In this document: one piece after another, positions 28,500 through 36,465 of the stretch
Layout: each line of letters begins with the position of its first letter
Numbering within the stretch: the first letter of the stretch is position 1
NCBI GenBank assembly: GCA_033857955.1
Contig: JAWVCW010000024.1
Coordinates: forward strand, 1 to 64,000
Source: Gaiellasilicea sp033857955
Lineage (GTDB): Bacteria > Actinomycetota > Thermoleophilia > Gaiellales > Gaiellaceae
Length of the DNA: 64,000 nt
Reading direction: 5' to 3'
The notes under the pieces: model-generated
Database searches by the model: none
What the model saw: the letters and a program-made list of their open reading frames with translations, nothing else
What the model was told of the DNA's origin: nothing
Program-made: the position numbers and the translations under genes

Positions 28500-28722
28500 A
28501 GTCGTCGTCTACAGCGCCGAGGGGTGTCACCTCTGCGAGCGCGCGCTCGAGGTGGTGGAGCACGTGTGCGCGGGGGACTTCGAGCGGGTGGACATCGGCG
28601 GCGATCCCGAGCTCGAGGCCGCCTACCGCGCGTCGATCCCCGTCGTCGAGATCGACGGCGAGCGTGCGTTCACCTATTTCGTGCAACCCGAAGCGCTGCG
28701 GCGGCGGCTGAAGGCCTGCTGA
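28450..28722 (+). CDS. Glutaredoxin-like (DUF836-type) small redox protein
   Basis: A thioredoxin-fold protein whose domain starts at RVVVYSAEGCHLCERALEVV: the CHLC pair is the CxxC redox motif, and IPVVEIDGERAFTYFV supplies the cis-Pro. The only possible start in frame is the GTG at 28450, giving 90 residues and a 50-bp overlap with gdhA; the 17 extra N-terminal residues are likely a by-product of this overlap. It lies between gdhA and the redox-sensing repressor gene rex, a suggestive but unproven pairing. A terminal Cys (KAC) is unusual. Confidence 0.82.
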   Translation: MCGASPRRPSRGASIPRVVVYSAEGCHLCERALEVVEHVCAGDFERVDIGGDPELEAAYRASIPVVEIDGERAFTYFVQPEALRRRLKAC

Positions 28723-28759
28723 CGGTTCTCACTCCCGCTCGCAGGCGTCGTCGGCAGAA

Positions 28760-28777
28760 TGTGACGCTGCTGTCACA
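28760..28777. promoter_or_regulatory. Inverted repeat upstream of rex, candidate Rex operator
   Basis: TGTGAC-N6-GTCACA (perfect 6-bp arms) lies 18 bp before the rex GTG. The Rex operator is usually TTGTGA-N6-TCACAA; here the TGTGA/TCACA half-sites are separated by eight bases instead of six, so the site is a variant or belongs to another CRP-like regulator. Position suits autoregulation. Confidence 0.6.
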
Positions 28778-28795
28778 AACAGAAGGAAGGTTGCT

Positions 28796-29416
28796 GTGGC
28801 GGATCGCTTGACAGTGGGGGTTGCCGCGCGTCTCTCTCGGTACTTGCAGGTTCTGACGCAGTCCAAGAAGATGGGCAAGGACAGGATCTCCTCCCAGGAG
28901 ATCTCGGACTACACGAACATCAACGCCACCCAGATCCGCCGTGACCTCTCCGCCTTCGGCAAGTTCGGCAAGCGGGGGGTCGGTTACAACATCGACTCGC
29001 TGCTGGGCGAGATCCGCAAGATCCTGCGCACGCAGGGCCAGCACAACATCGCCCTCGTCGGCGCGGGCCGGCTCGGCCAGGCGATTGCGAGCTCGCCGAT
29101 CTTCGCCGAGCACGGGATCAACATCGCCGTCGTGCTCGACACGGACCCCGACAAGGCCGGCCACTCGGTCGGCGGGCTCCCAGTGCAGCCCTACGGCAAG
29201 CTGCGCGAGGCGGTCCGCGAAAACAACATCATCGTCGGCGTGCTCGCGGTGCCCGCGGACAGCGCCCAGCAGGCGGCGGACGACCTGATCGACGCTGGCG
29301 TCAAGATCGTCTTCAACTACTCGGAAGCGCTCCTCGACGTGCCGAGCGACGTAGCCGTGCACGCCTCGAACCCAGCCGTCGAGCTGTTGTACGCGCTCTA
29401 CTTCCACCTGACGTAA
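28796..29416 (+). CDS. rex: Redox-sensing transcriptional repressor Rex
   Basis: A 206-residue NADH/NAD+ sensor that represses fermentation and respiration genes when NADH is low. N-terminal winged helix with the recognition segment NINATQIRRDLSAFGKFGKRGVGY, followed by a Rossmann domain (NIALVGAGRLGQAIASS) and the C-terminal swapped helix (NPAVELLYALYFHLT). GTG start with a purine-rich ribosome site. An inverted repeat upstream suggests autoregulation. Full length and typical. Confidence 0.96.
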   Translation: MADRLTVGVAARLSRYLQVLTQSKKMGKDRISSQEISDYTNINATQIRRDLSAFGKFGKRGVGYNIDSLLGEIRKILRTQGQHNIALVGAGRLGQAIASSPIFAEHGINIAVVLDTDPDKAGHSVGGLPVQPYGKLREAVRENNIIVGVLAVPADSAQQAADDLIDAGVKIVFNYSEALLDVPSDVAVHASNPAVELLYALYFHLT

Positions 29417-29441
29417 CCGGACACGTCCGGGGACAGTCCCC
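29417..29441 (+). terminator. Adjacent stem-loops after rex
   Basis: Starting immediately after the rex stop, CCGGAC-ac-GTCCGG (29417-29430) and GGGGAC-a-GTCCCC (29429-29441) form two abutting GC hairpins between convergent genes. There is no T-tract, so an intrinsic terminator is plausible but not proven; either strand could use it. Confidence 0.5.
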
Positions 29442-29471
29442 GCAAGCTCGGTTGACGGAACGTCGCGTCCG

Positions 29472-30242
29472 TTAGTGGTGCCTCTTGTCGAGCTTCTTCG
29501 GCTGGTGCTTGGCCTCGTTCTTGTCCGAGACGCCGTCGTTGTCGTCGTCGGTGTCAGCGCCGTCGCTGAGGCCGTCGTCGTCATCGTCCGCGTCCTTGGC
29601 GTCTGCGATCCCGTCGCCGTCGTCGTCCTTGTCCCGGGCGGCGGGTGAGCCGTCGTTGTCGAAGTCGAGGTCCTTGACGTCCGGCACCGAGTCGTTGTCG
29701 TCGTCGGCGTCGCGTAGGTCGGCGATTCCGTCGTTGTCGTTGTCGGGGTCGGAGCGGTCTGCGATCCCGTCGTTGTCGTCGTCGAAGTCGCTGCGGTCTG
29801 CGATCCCGTCGTTGTCGTCGTCGTAATCCTTGGCATCGGCGATTCCGTCGTCGTCGTCGTCGCCGTCGCGTGAGTCGACCAAGCCGTCGTTGTCGCGGTC
29901 GAAGTCCTTCGCATCCGCAACGCCGTCATCGTCATCGTCCTCGTCGGTCAAGCTCGGCTCGCCGTCGCCGTCCTCGTCGCCGAAGTCGGTGAAGTCCTCG
30001 TCCATGTCGATCGCGCTGTCGTCGACCGGCTCGTCGTCCGCGAAACCCTCGTCCGCAAGCGCTTCGTCTCCGAAATCTTCGAAGTCCGCATCGTCCTCGA
30101 CGACGCAATCCGGGTCCTCGACGTCACAAGCCGGCGCAGGCGATTCTGCCGGAGCCGACGACGACGAGCTGGCCGCCACTCCCGTCAGGGCGAGTGCGAG
30201 CACGAGGTGGAGAAGCAGAACGAAGGACTTGAGATATGGCAC
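29472..30242 (-). CDS. Secreted Asp-rich protein with thrombospondin-type-3-like calcium repeats
   Basis: A 256-residue exported protein. The GTG at 30242 gives a signal peptide (VLLLHLVLALALTGVAA) followed by an acidic linker and about ten repeats of 12-13 residues with pattern D-x-D-x-D-G-x-x-D (for example DDDNDGIADRSD), the calcium-binding pattern of thrombospondin type 3 repeats. The end is basic (KHQPKKLDKRHH). No enzyme domain or anchor. Such arrays rigidify on calcium; a role as a spacer or calcium store at the surface is inference. Repeats are also visible in the DNA as GTCGTCG-rich tracts. Confidence 0.85.
   Translation of the reverse strand: MPYLKSFVLLLHLVLALALTGVAASSSSSAPAESPAPACDVEDPDCVVEDDADFEDFGDEALADEGFADDEPVDDSAIDMDEDFTDFGDEDGDGEPSLTDEDDDDDGVADAKDFDRDNDGLVDSRDGDDDDDGIADAKDYDDDNDGIADRSDFDDDNDGIADRSDPDNDNDGIADLRDADDDNDSVPDVKDLDFDNDGSPAARDKDDDGDGIADAKDADDDDDGLSDGADTDDDNDGVSDKNEAKHQPKKLDKRHH
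29525..29985 (-). repeat. Tandem Asp-codon repeat array
   Basis: Short-period array (36-39 bp unit) built from GAC/GAT-rich codons, seen on the + strand as runs of gtcgtc separated by gcgatcccgtcgttg. Several units are nearly identical (around 29755-29830), so length variation by slippage or recombination is likely. Confidence 0.75.
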
Positions 30243-30335
30243 GGAGGCTCCCGGAGGTCGGTACGACGTCGGACTTCCCCGATCTATCGGCAGGATGCAG
30301 CCGATCGTGCTCCCCCGTTCGAGAGGTAAACACGC

Positions 30336-31595
30336 GTGAGGATCCTGCTCTGGCACGGCTACCTGCTGGGAGGCACGGGTTCGAACGTCTATACCCGGGC
30401 GCTTGCGCGCGAGTGGACGCGCGCCGGGCACGACGTGACCGTGCTCAGCCAGGAGCCGCATCCCGAGCTCTACGACCTCGGCAGCGCAACGTTCGTGCGG
30501 CCCGATGTCGGTGGGCTCCTGCCCGTCTTCGTGCTCGACCGCTACGAGGGCTACGAGGTGAAGCTCGTCCAGGAATGCTCTCGCGCTGAGCTCGACGAGT
30601 GGGTCGAGCGGAACGCGGCGGCGATCCGCGAGCTGTTGCCGGCCGACCTCGTTTTCGCCAATCACGTCCTCCTCGGTGGACCCGTGGGCGCCGCGACCGG
30701 TGCGCGCTACGGCGTCAAGGCTCACGGCTCGGAGCTCGAGTACTCGATGCGCGGCCACGCGGAGCTCTCAGCCTGGGGGAGGGAGGCGCTCGAGCAGGCC
30801 GAGGCCGTGTTCGTCGGCTCCGCGCACATTCGCGAGGTGCTGGAGGACGTCGTCGGCCACGTCGACCGGGTTCACGAGGTGCCGCCCGGCGTCGACATCG
30901 ACGAATGGCGCCCGCGCCCTCGCGACGAGGCGCTCGCCGGGCTGGTCGAGGAGGCACGCCGCGACTCGGCGAATCCCGAGAACGCGAACGAGCGGCTGCC
31001 CGATGAGGGCAACGCCGAACGGCTCGCCGAGTTTCTTGCGGGCGACCGCCCGACCGTCGTCTATTTCGGGAAGCTCCTCTTCAACAAGGGCGTCCACGTG
31101 CTGCTCGAGGCGCTCCGCGAATTGGACGCCCGCGCGGTGATCGTCGGCTTCGGGGACTACCGCGAGGAGCTCGAACAGCTTGCCGGCCCGAACACGCTCT
31201 TCACGGGGCCGTTCGAGCATCGCCACCTCATCCACCTGCTGGCGCTCGCGGACGCAACAGTGGTTCCCTCGATCTTCCCGGAGGCGTTCGGGATGGTCGC
31301 CGCAGAGGCGGCCGCTGCAGGCTCGCCGCCGCTCGTGGCGCGCCATTCCGGCCTCGCCGAGATCGCGGATGGACTGGAGCAGGAGTATCCGCCGCACCTG
31401 CGCCACCTCGCGAGCTTCGCGACCGGTGACGCGGCCGACCTCGCCGGCAAGCTGCGGGAGCTGCTGGCGCTGGACGGGGCCGACCGTGCCGCCGTGCGAG
31501 CTGCTGCGCGCAACGCGACCGTCACGCGGTGGAGCTGGGCGGGCGTCGCACTTCGCCTACTGGAGCCATTCATCTACCCTCCCGCGCATGGGTGA
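30336..31595 (+). CDS. Glycosyltransferase family 4 (GT-B retaining)
   Basis: A 419-residue cytoplasmic glycosyltransferase. The N-terminal domain has the GGTGSNVYTRALAREW glycine loop, the C-terminal donor domain begins VVYFGKLLFNKGVHVLLEAL and contains the E-x7-E motif EAFGMVAAE. A charged insert of about 35 residues (RRDSANPENANERLPDEGN) sits between the domains. Donor and acceptor are unknown. GTG start. It overlaps the following carboxylate-amine ligase gene by 8 bp, suggesting a shared pathway. Confidence 0.9.
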   Translation: MRILLWHGYLLGGTGSNVYTRALAREWTRAGHDVTVLSQEPHPELYDLGSATFVRPDVGGLLPVFVLDRYEGYEVKLVQECSRAELDEWVERNAAAIRELLPADLVFANHVLLGGPVGAATGARYGVKAHGSELEYSMRGHAELSAWGREALEQAEAVFVGSAHIREVLEDVVGHVDRVHEVPPGVDIDEWRPRPRDEALAGLVEEARRDSANPENANERLPDEGNAERLAEFLAGDRPTVVYFGKLLFNKGVHVLLEALRELDARAVIVGFGDYREELEQLAGPNTLFTGPFEHRHLIHLLALADATVVPSIFPEAFGMVAAEAAAAGSPPLVARHSGLAEIADGLEQEYPPHLRHLASFATGDAADLAGKLRELLALDGADRAAVRAAARNATVTRWSWAGVALRLLEPFIYPPAHG

Positions 31596-32742
31596 CGAGC
31601 AGACGGTCGGCTACGAGGAGCTCCTCGCCGCGGCCCGCGAGCGCTTCGACGAGGGCACCGACTTCACCGTTGCGGTGGAGGAGGAGTTCGCCCTGCTCGA
31701 TCCCGCGACGCTGAACCTCGTCAACCGCTTCGAGGACGTGCAGGCGGCTGCGAAGGGGACGCCGGTCGAGCCGCACCTCGTCGGGGAGCTGATCGCCTCC
31801 GAAGTGGAGGTGAAGACCGGCCGCTGCCAGACGTTCGCCGACATCCCGGCAGCGATGGGGGAGCGCCGGGCCCAGCTGCAAGCGGTCGTCGACCGGCTCG
31901 GAGTCGTGCTCGGTGCGACCGGCACGCATCCCTGGTCTCCCTGGCAGGAGCAGCGGATCATCGACACGCCTCACTACCGCCGCAACGATGAGCTGCTTCG
32001 GTACGTCGTCTGGCGCAACAACTCCTTCGGCCTCCACATCCACGTCGGCATCCGCGGCGGCGACCGCGCGATCGCGGTCACCAACGGCCTCCGCAACCTG
32101 CTGCCGGAGATCCTTGCCCTCTCGGCGAGCTCGCCGTTCCACGAGAACGTCAACACCGGCTTGCACTCGGCTCGGACGCAGATCTTCACGCGCTTCTTCC
32201 CCCGCTGCGGCGTGCCGGACGCGTTTCCCTCGTGGCAGGCGTACGAGGACTACGTCCGCTTCCTCTACGAGACGGGCTCCGTCACCGAGCACACACAGCT
32301 CTGGTGGAGCGTCCGGCCCCATCTCGTGTTCCCGACCGTCGAGATCCGGATCGCCGACGGACAGCCCGACCTGGCAGAGGCCCAGGCGCTCGCCGCGTTC
32401 GCAACCGCGCTCGCCGCACGGATCGCGCGCGCCCACGACGAGGGCGAGCCGCTTGCCGACCAGCCGCACCGCCTGATCGAGGAGAACATGTGGCGCGCGA
32501 TCCGCTGGGGTCTCTCCGGGGACTTCCTCGACCTTCAGCGTGGGGACGTTCTGCCCACGCGCGCCCGGCTGGAGCGGTTGCTCGAGTGGATCGGGCCGGT
32601 TGCGGACGAGATCGGGGCTGCGCCCTACCTCGCCCTCCCGGAGAAGAACGCCGCCGAGCGGCAGATCGCCCGCTTCGAGGAGGGAGCGTCGCTCGAGGAG
32701 ATCTACGCCGAGCAGGTCGCCGGCGTCCCGGTCCGTGGCTGA
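31588..32742 (+). CDS. GCS2-family carboxylate-amine ligase (YbdK-like)
   Basis: A 384-residue ATP-dependent ligase of the glutamate-cysteine ligase 2 family. Seen: FTVAVEEEFALLDP, VKTGRCQTF, ATGTHPWSPW, FGLHIHVGI and the VEIRIADGQ strand. YbdK-type enzymes form gamma-glutamyl or related amide bonds; E. coli YbdK has only weak glutamate-cysteine ligase activity. Coupled to the preceding glycosyltransferase gene and overlapping the next gene by 8 bp. The pathway is unknown; a thiol or a glycosylated amide product are possibilities. Confidence 0.9.
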   Translation: MGDEQTVGYEELLAAARERFDEGTDFTVAVEEEFALLDPATLNLVNRFEDVQAAAKGTPVEPHLVGELIASEVEVKTGRCQTFADIPAAMGERRAQLQAVVDRLGVVLGATGTHPWSPWQEQRIIDTPHYRRNDELLRYVVWRNNSFGLHIHVGIRGGDRAIAVTNGLRNLLPEILALSASSPFHENVNTGLHSARTQIFTRFFPRCGVPDAFPSWQAYEDYVRFLYETGSVTEHTQLWWSVRPHLVFPTVEIRIADGQPDLAEAQALAAFATALAARIARAHDEGEPLADQPHRLIEENMWRAIRWGLSGDFLDLQRGDVLPTRARLERLLEWIGPVADEIGAAPYLALPEKNAAERQIARFEEGASLEEIYAEQVAGVPVRG

Positions 32743-33025
32743 CGAGCAGATCAGCGAGGAAGCGCTTCTCGAGGCGCTCCAAGCGCTCAAGGTCTCCGAC
32801 CTGCTCGTGCAGACGCTGTCGACCGTGTCCTCGCTCGCGTACCACCGGCTGTCCGAGGAGCATCGGGACCTCGAGCAGGCCCGGCTCGCGATCGATGCAT
32901 TGCGCGCGCTCGTTCCCGTGCTCGCCGGCTCCGTTCCGCCTGAGCTGCTGCGCGACTTCGAGCAGGTGACGACGAACTTGCAGCTGGCCTATGCGGCAGC
33001 TGTTTCCGAGTCGAAAACGACCTAG
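32735..33025 (+). CDS. DUF1844-like small helical protein
   Basis: A 96-residue alpha-helical protein with no membrane segment. The core LSTVSSLAYHRL...LEQARLAIDALRALVPVL...ELLRDFEQVTTNLQLAY matches the three-helix pattern of DUF1844, a short family of unknown role often beside translation or cell-wall genes. GTG start at 32735 overlaps the ligase gene by 8 bp, completing a three-gene unit. Confidence 0.75.
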   Translation: MADEQISEEALLEALQALKVSDLLVQTLSTVSSLAYHRLSEEHRDLEQARLAIDALRALVPVLAGSVPPELLRDFEQVTTNLQLAYAAAVSESKTT

Positions 33026-33149
33026 ACACCGTTTTCACCTGCAAAAACCGGGTTCGAACTAGCCGGACGATCAGCTTGTATTGCCTCGGTTGGCGACGCA
33101 CGATACATCCCTCGCAATTCACGACAGCTGGGGGAAAGGGCGGAAAACT

Positions 33150-35786
33150 GTGAAGTCTTCTTTTCGATTGTTCATTGCGCTGCTCGCGACGGGGGTGATC
33201 CTGCTCGCTGGAAGCAGCCCGGGAATCGGCGCTCCCGTCCCGGGCAGCAGCGTGCTCTACACACTGGACGCCGACTTCGACCAGGGAACTCTGGTCAACG
33301 TGAACCACACGGCGCCGAACAACAACCAACTTCAGCTGAACACGTCGAGCGGCACGTTCCCCTTCATCTGGGTTGCCCTCTCGCAGCGTTGCACGATTGC
33401 GAAGATCAACACGGAGACCGGTGCGATCCTCGGCGAGTTCCGCACGATCTCCGACCCCGTGGGCTGCAATGAGTCCTCGCGGACGACGGTGGGGATCGAC
33501 GGGAGCGTCTGGGTCGGCCATCGCGGCCCGGGTGGGGTGACCCACGTCGGGTTGGCCGAGCTCAACCAGTGCGTCGACCGGAACGGCAACGGGACGATCG
33601 AGACGTCCGCGGCCTACGGAGACGTGAAGTCCTGGTCGGGCGCGGATTCGAACGTTGCGAATGCAGGAGATGAGTGCATCCTGCACCACGTCGACACCGA
33701 CGCCGTGCTCGGTTCGGGATTCGCCGACTCGAGGCACATGAGTATCGACGCCAACAACAAGCTGTGGGTCGGGTCCTTTAACAGCGGTGGCGTGTTCGTG
33801 CGCGTCAACGGCACGACCGGCGCGATCGAGACGGCGCCGAAGGACCTTCCATGCGGCGGCTATGGCGGCCTCATCGACAGTAACGGTGTGATCTGGTCGG
33901 CGCAGGGCTTGTTGCTGCGGTGGAACCCGGACGCAGCCGACGACGCCACCAACCCGCGCTGCATCTCCGGCACTAGCCTTTATGGCCTTGCAGTCGACTC
34001 TAACGGCTGGGTTTGGGCGAACCAGTTCGGCAGCGAAGTACGGAAGGTGAGTCCGGATGGGAACACGATTCTAGGTCCCTTCTTCAACGGCTCGAGCACC
34101 GGCTCACAGGGGCTCGCAGTCGACTCGAAGGGTGACGTCTGGATCAGCTCGTCGCTCAGCTGCGGCGGCGGCTGCACGATCGGCCATCTGAAGAACGACG
34201 GCGCGTTCGTCGGCAACGTTTCGACGCCGACGGGCTCGGGCAGCACCGGGATCGCGGTTGACGCGGCGGGCAAGATCTGGGCCGCCAATCGCAGCTCGAA
34301 CACCGCGACGCGGATCGACCCGAGCCTCGGGCCGCTCGGCTGCGGTGGGACGGGTTGCGCCGACGGGACGACCCACGTCGGCGAGGTCGATCTGACGGTC
34401 AACTTCCCGGCGACGGAGGGCCGTCCATTGCCGTACCCGTACAACTACAGCGACATGACTGGCGCCCAGTTGTTCAACAGCACGGCGCCGCAGGGTACGT
34501 GGACGGTCGTGCAAGACGCGGGCGAGACCGGTACCGCGTGGGGCAAGGTCGTCTGGAACGTCGAGCCGCAGGGCAACGTGCCGGCGGGCTCGAGCCTCAC
34601 GGTCGAGGCGCGGGCCGCCGATACCGAGGCCGGCCTCGGCAGCCAGGAGTACGTCGCAGTAACGAACGGGACCGCCTTCAGCCTCACGGGACGGTTCATC
34701 CAGGCACGGGTGACGCTGAAGCCGAACGAGGAGGGCGTCTCCCCGGTGCTCTCCGACCTCCGCATCTGCTCGACCGCGGCGAGCTGCGTCGGTGGGCCTG
34801 CCAAGCCGCCGCTGTCCACGCCGCCGGCGGACATTGGCGTGACGAAGGTGGACTCGCCGGATCCGGTGTCGGTGGGATCGAACCTCACCTACACGCTCGT
34901 CGTCACGAACCACGGCCCGGGGCCGGCGCCGGACGCGAGGATGACGGATCGGCTCCCGGCCGGTGTCACGTTCGTCTCCGTGGCGACCACACGTCCGTCG
35001 TGCTCCTTCGCCGCCGGCGAGGTGCGCTGCGCCTTCGGGACGCTCGCTCTGAATGAGACGGCGACCGTCACGATCGTCGTGCGGGTCGACTCGGCGGGAA
35101 CGCTGGTGAACTCGGCCACGGTGGGAACGACGGTCGCCGACTGGAATGTCGGCAACAACCAGACCGCCACGGCGGTGACGACGGCGCAGGGTCCGTTCAC
35201 GCCGCCGGCGACACCGACGGTGCCGGAGGCGCCGGCTCCGGCCGGATGCGCGCTGACGACGGGGACCCCGAGCGTCTTCGCAGGCGTTCGCTCGGTGGTG
35301 ACCGTCCGTGCCCGTTACGACGATGGTTCGGCGCGTGACGGTGTCGCGGTGACGCTCCGTGGGGCCGGGAAGACGCAGACGGCTCAGACGAGCGCGGCCG
35401 GAATCGCGCGGTTCACGGTGCTGCCGAAGCAGGCGGGCCGGATCACGCTCCGCGGTGCGGGCTGCGGCGCAGCGGTGGCCGTTGCCTCCGTGATGTCGCA
35501 GAGCTGCGTTGGGCTGTCGGTGACGCCGAAGAGCGCCACGGTCGGCGGCCAGGCGGTGCTGAGCGTCCGCATCCGGATCGCCGGGAAGCCCGCGGTAGGT
35601 GTGCGGGTGCTGGCCCGAGGCGCGGGGCTCTCCGCGTCGGGGCTGACGAACTCGGCCGGCCTTGCCACGATGCGCGGGACCGCCTCGCGTCCGGGCGTGA
35701 TCGCGATCACCGTTCCGGGCGTCCTGTCCTGCTCGAAGCGAATCGGAGTCAGTGGCGCGTTCCTGCCACCGGAAGTCACGGGCTAG
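33150..35786 (+). CDS. Secreted beta-propeller/DUF11 surface protein
   Basis: An 878-residue exported protein. The GTG at 33150, after a GGGGGAAAGGGCGG ribosome region, begins a signal peptide (LFIALLATGVILLAGSSPGIGA). Residues about 35-430 carry repeated [V/L]WVG/IDxxNxLW strands of a virginiamycin-lyase (Vgb)-like propeller. A beta domain follows (430-560), then a DUF11 repeat (DIGVTKVDSPDPVSVGSNLTYTLVV, about 565-690) and two Ig-like modules, each with GCxxxV. No sortase signal. The 124-bp leader is notably AT-rich. Function unknown; adhesion or sensing is inference. Confidence 0.85.
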   Translation: MKSSFRLFIALLATGVILLAGSSPGIGAPVPGSSVLYTLDADFDQGTLVNVNHTAPNNNQLQLNTSSGTFPFIWVALSQRCTIAKINTETGAILGEFRTISDPVGCNESSRTTVGIDGSVWVGHRGPGGVTHVGLAELNQCVDRNGNGTIETSAAYGDVKSWSGADSNVANAGDECILHHVDTDAVLGSGFADSRHMSIDANNKLWVGSFNSGGVFVRVNGTTGAIETAPKDLPCGGYGGLIDSNGVIWSAQGLLLRWNPDAADDATNPRCISGTSLYGLAVDSNGWVWANQFGSEVRKVSPDGNTILGPFFNGSSTGSQGLAVDSKGDVWISSSLSCGGGCTIGHLKNDGAFVGNVSTPTGSGSTGIAVDAAGKIWAANRSSNTATRIDPSLGPLGCGGTGCADGTTHVGEVDLTVNFPATEGRPLPYPYNYSDMTGAQLFNSTAPQGTWTVVQDAGETGTAWGKVVWNVEPQGNVPAGSSLTVEARAADTEAGLGSQEYVAVTNGTAFSLTGRFIQARVTLKPNEEGVSPVLSDLRICSTAASCVGGPAKPPLSTPPADIGVTKVDSPDPVSVGSNLTYTLVVTNHGPGPAPDARMTDRLPAGVTFVSVATTRPSCSFAAGEVRCAFGTLALNETATVTIVVRVDSAGTLVNSATVGTTVADWNVGNNQTATAVTTAQGPFTPPATPTVPEAPAPAGCALTTGTPSVFAGVRSVVTVRARYDDGSARDGVAVTLRGAGKTQTAQTSAAGIARFTVLPKQAGRITLRGAGCGAAVAVASVMSQSCVGLSVTPKSATVGGQAVLSVRIRIAGKPAVGVRVLARGAGLSASGLTNSAGLATMRGTASRPGVIAITVPGVLSCSKRIGVSGAFLPPEVTG

Positions 35787-36465
35787 CGCCCGGCTGACGC
35801 TTCTCCTGCTCGCGCTCTCGGTGTCCGCACCGGGAGCGCGAGCAGATCCGCCTGCCGCTTTCCCTCGGGCCGGCGGGATCAACTGGAACGCGATCGCGGT
35901 CCGTTCGGCGCCCACCACCGCCGCGCCGCGCGTCGGCCTCCTGCACGAGTTCCGATCGGACTACCGCCACCAGGTCGTCTTCGCGCTCGGCGAGACGATG
36001 GGCACGGACAGCCGGCTCTGGTACCGGGTCCTGCTCTCGCAGCGGCCCAACGGCACCACCGGCTGGGTCCGAGCCGACGGCGTCGACCTCCGGCCGGTGA
36101 CGACGACGATCGTCGTCCGCCGGAGCGCCCGCCTGCTCGAGGTGGAGCGTCGCGGCAAGACGATCTTCCGGACGACCGTCGCCGTCGGGGCGCCTGGGAC
36201 GGAGACGCCGCTCGGCCGCTTCTATCTGATGACGGAGTTCCGGCCGACGGACTCGTTCTATGGGACGTGGGGGTTCGAGACGAGCGCCTACTCACGGACG
36301 CTGACCGACTGGCCGGGCGGCGGGAAGATCGGGATCCACGGCACGAGCGCGCCGGAGCTGCTCGGGCAGGCCGTCTCGCACGGTTGCATCCGGGTCTCGA
36401 ACGCGGCTGCCAACCGTCTGCACGCCCTCGTGTCGCCGGGGACGGCGCTCGAGATCGTGAGCTAG
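35752..36465 (+). CDS. Secreted L,D-transpeptidase (YkuD domain) with SH3-like domain
   Basis: A 237-residue exported enzyme forming 3-3 cross-links or attaching proteins to peptidoglycan. A basic n-region plus ARLTLLLLALSVSAPGARA make the signal peptide, followed by an SH3-like segment and a YkuD catalytic domain with HGTSAPELLGQAVSHGCIRVSN (His plus catalytic Cys in SHGCIR). GTG start overlaps the previous gene by 35 bp. Its stop shares CTAG with the convergent gene. Possible partner for anchoring neighbouring exported proteins, which is inference. Confidence 0.93.
   Translation: MARSCHRKSRASARLTLLLLALSVSAPGARADPPAAFPRAGGINWNAIAVRSAPTTAAPRVGLLHEFRSDYRHQVVFALGETMGTDSRLWYRVLLSQRPNGTTGWVRADGVDLRPVTTTIVVRRSARLLEVERRGKTIFRTTVAVGAPGTETPLGRFYLMTEFRPTDSFYGTWGFETSAYSRTLTDWPGGGKIGIHGTSAPELLGQAVSHGCIRVSNAAANRLHALVSPGTALEIVS

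Noticed and set aside
29760..29835. CRISPR array in the short direct repeats
   Set aside because: Repeats are 36-39 bp, contiguous without unique spacers, and translate into a regular Asp-rich calcium repeat.
33045..33070. GGGTTCGAACT sequence that looks like a tRNA T-arm
   Set aside because: No acceptor stem, D-arm or anticodon arm could be found around it; the upstream bases belong to the end of the DUF1844-like gene.
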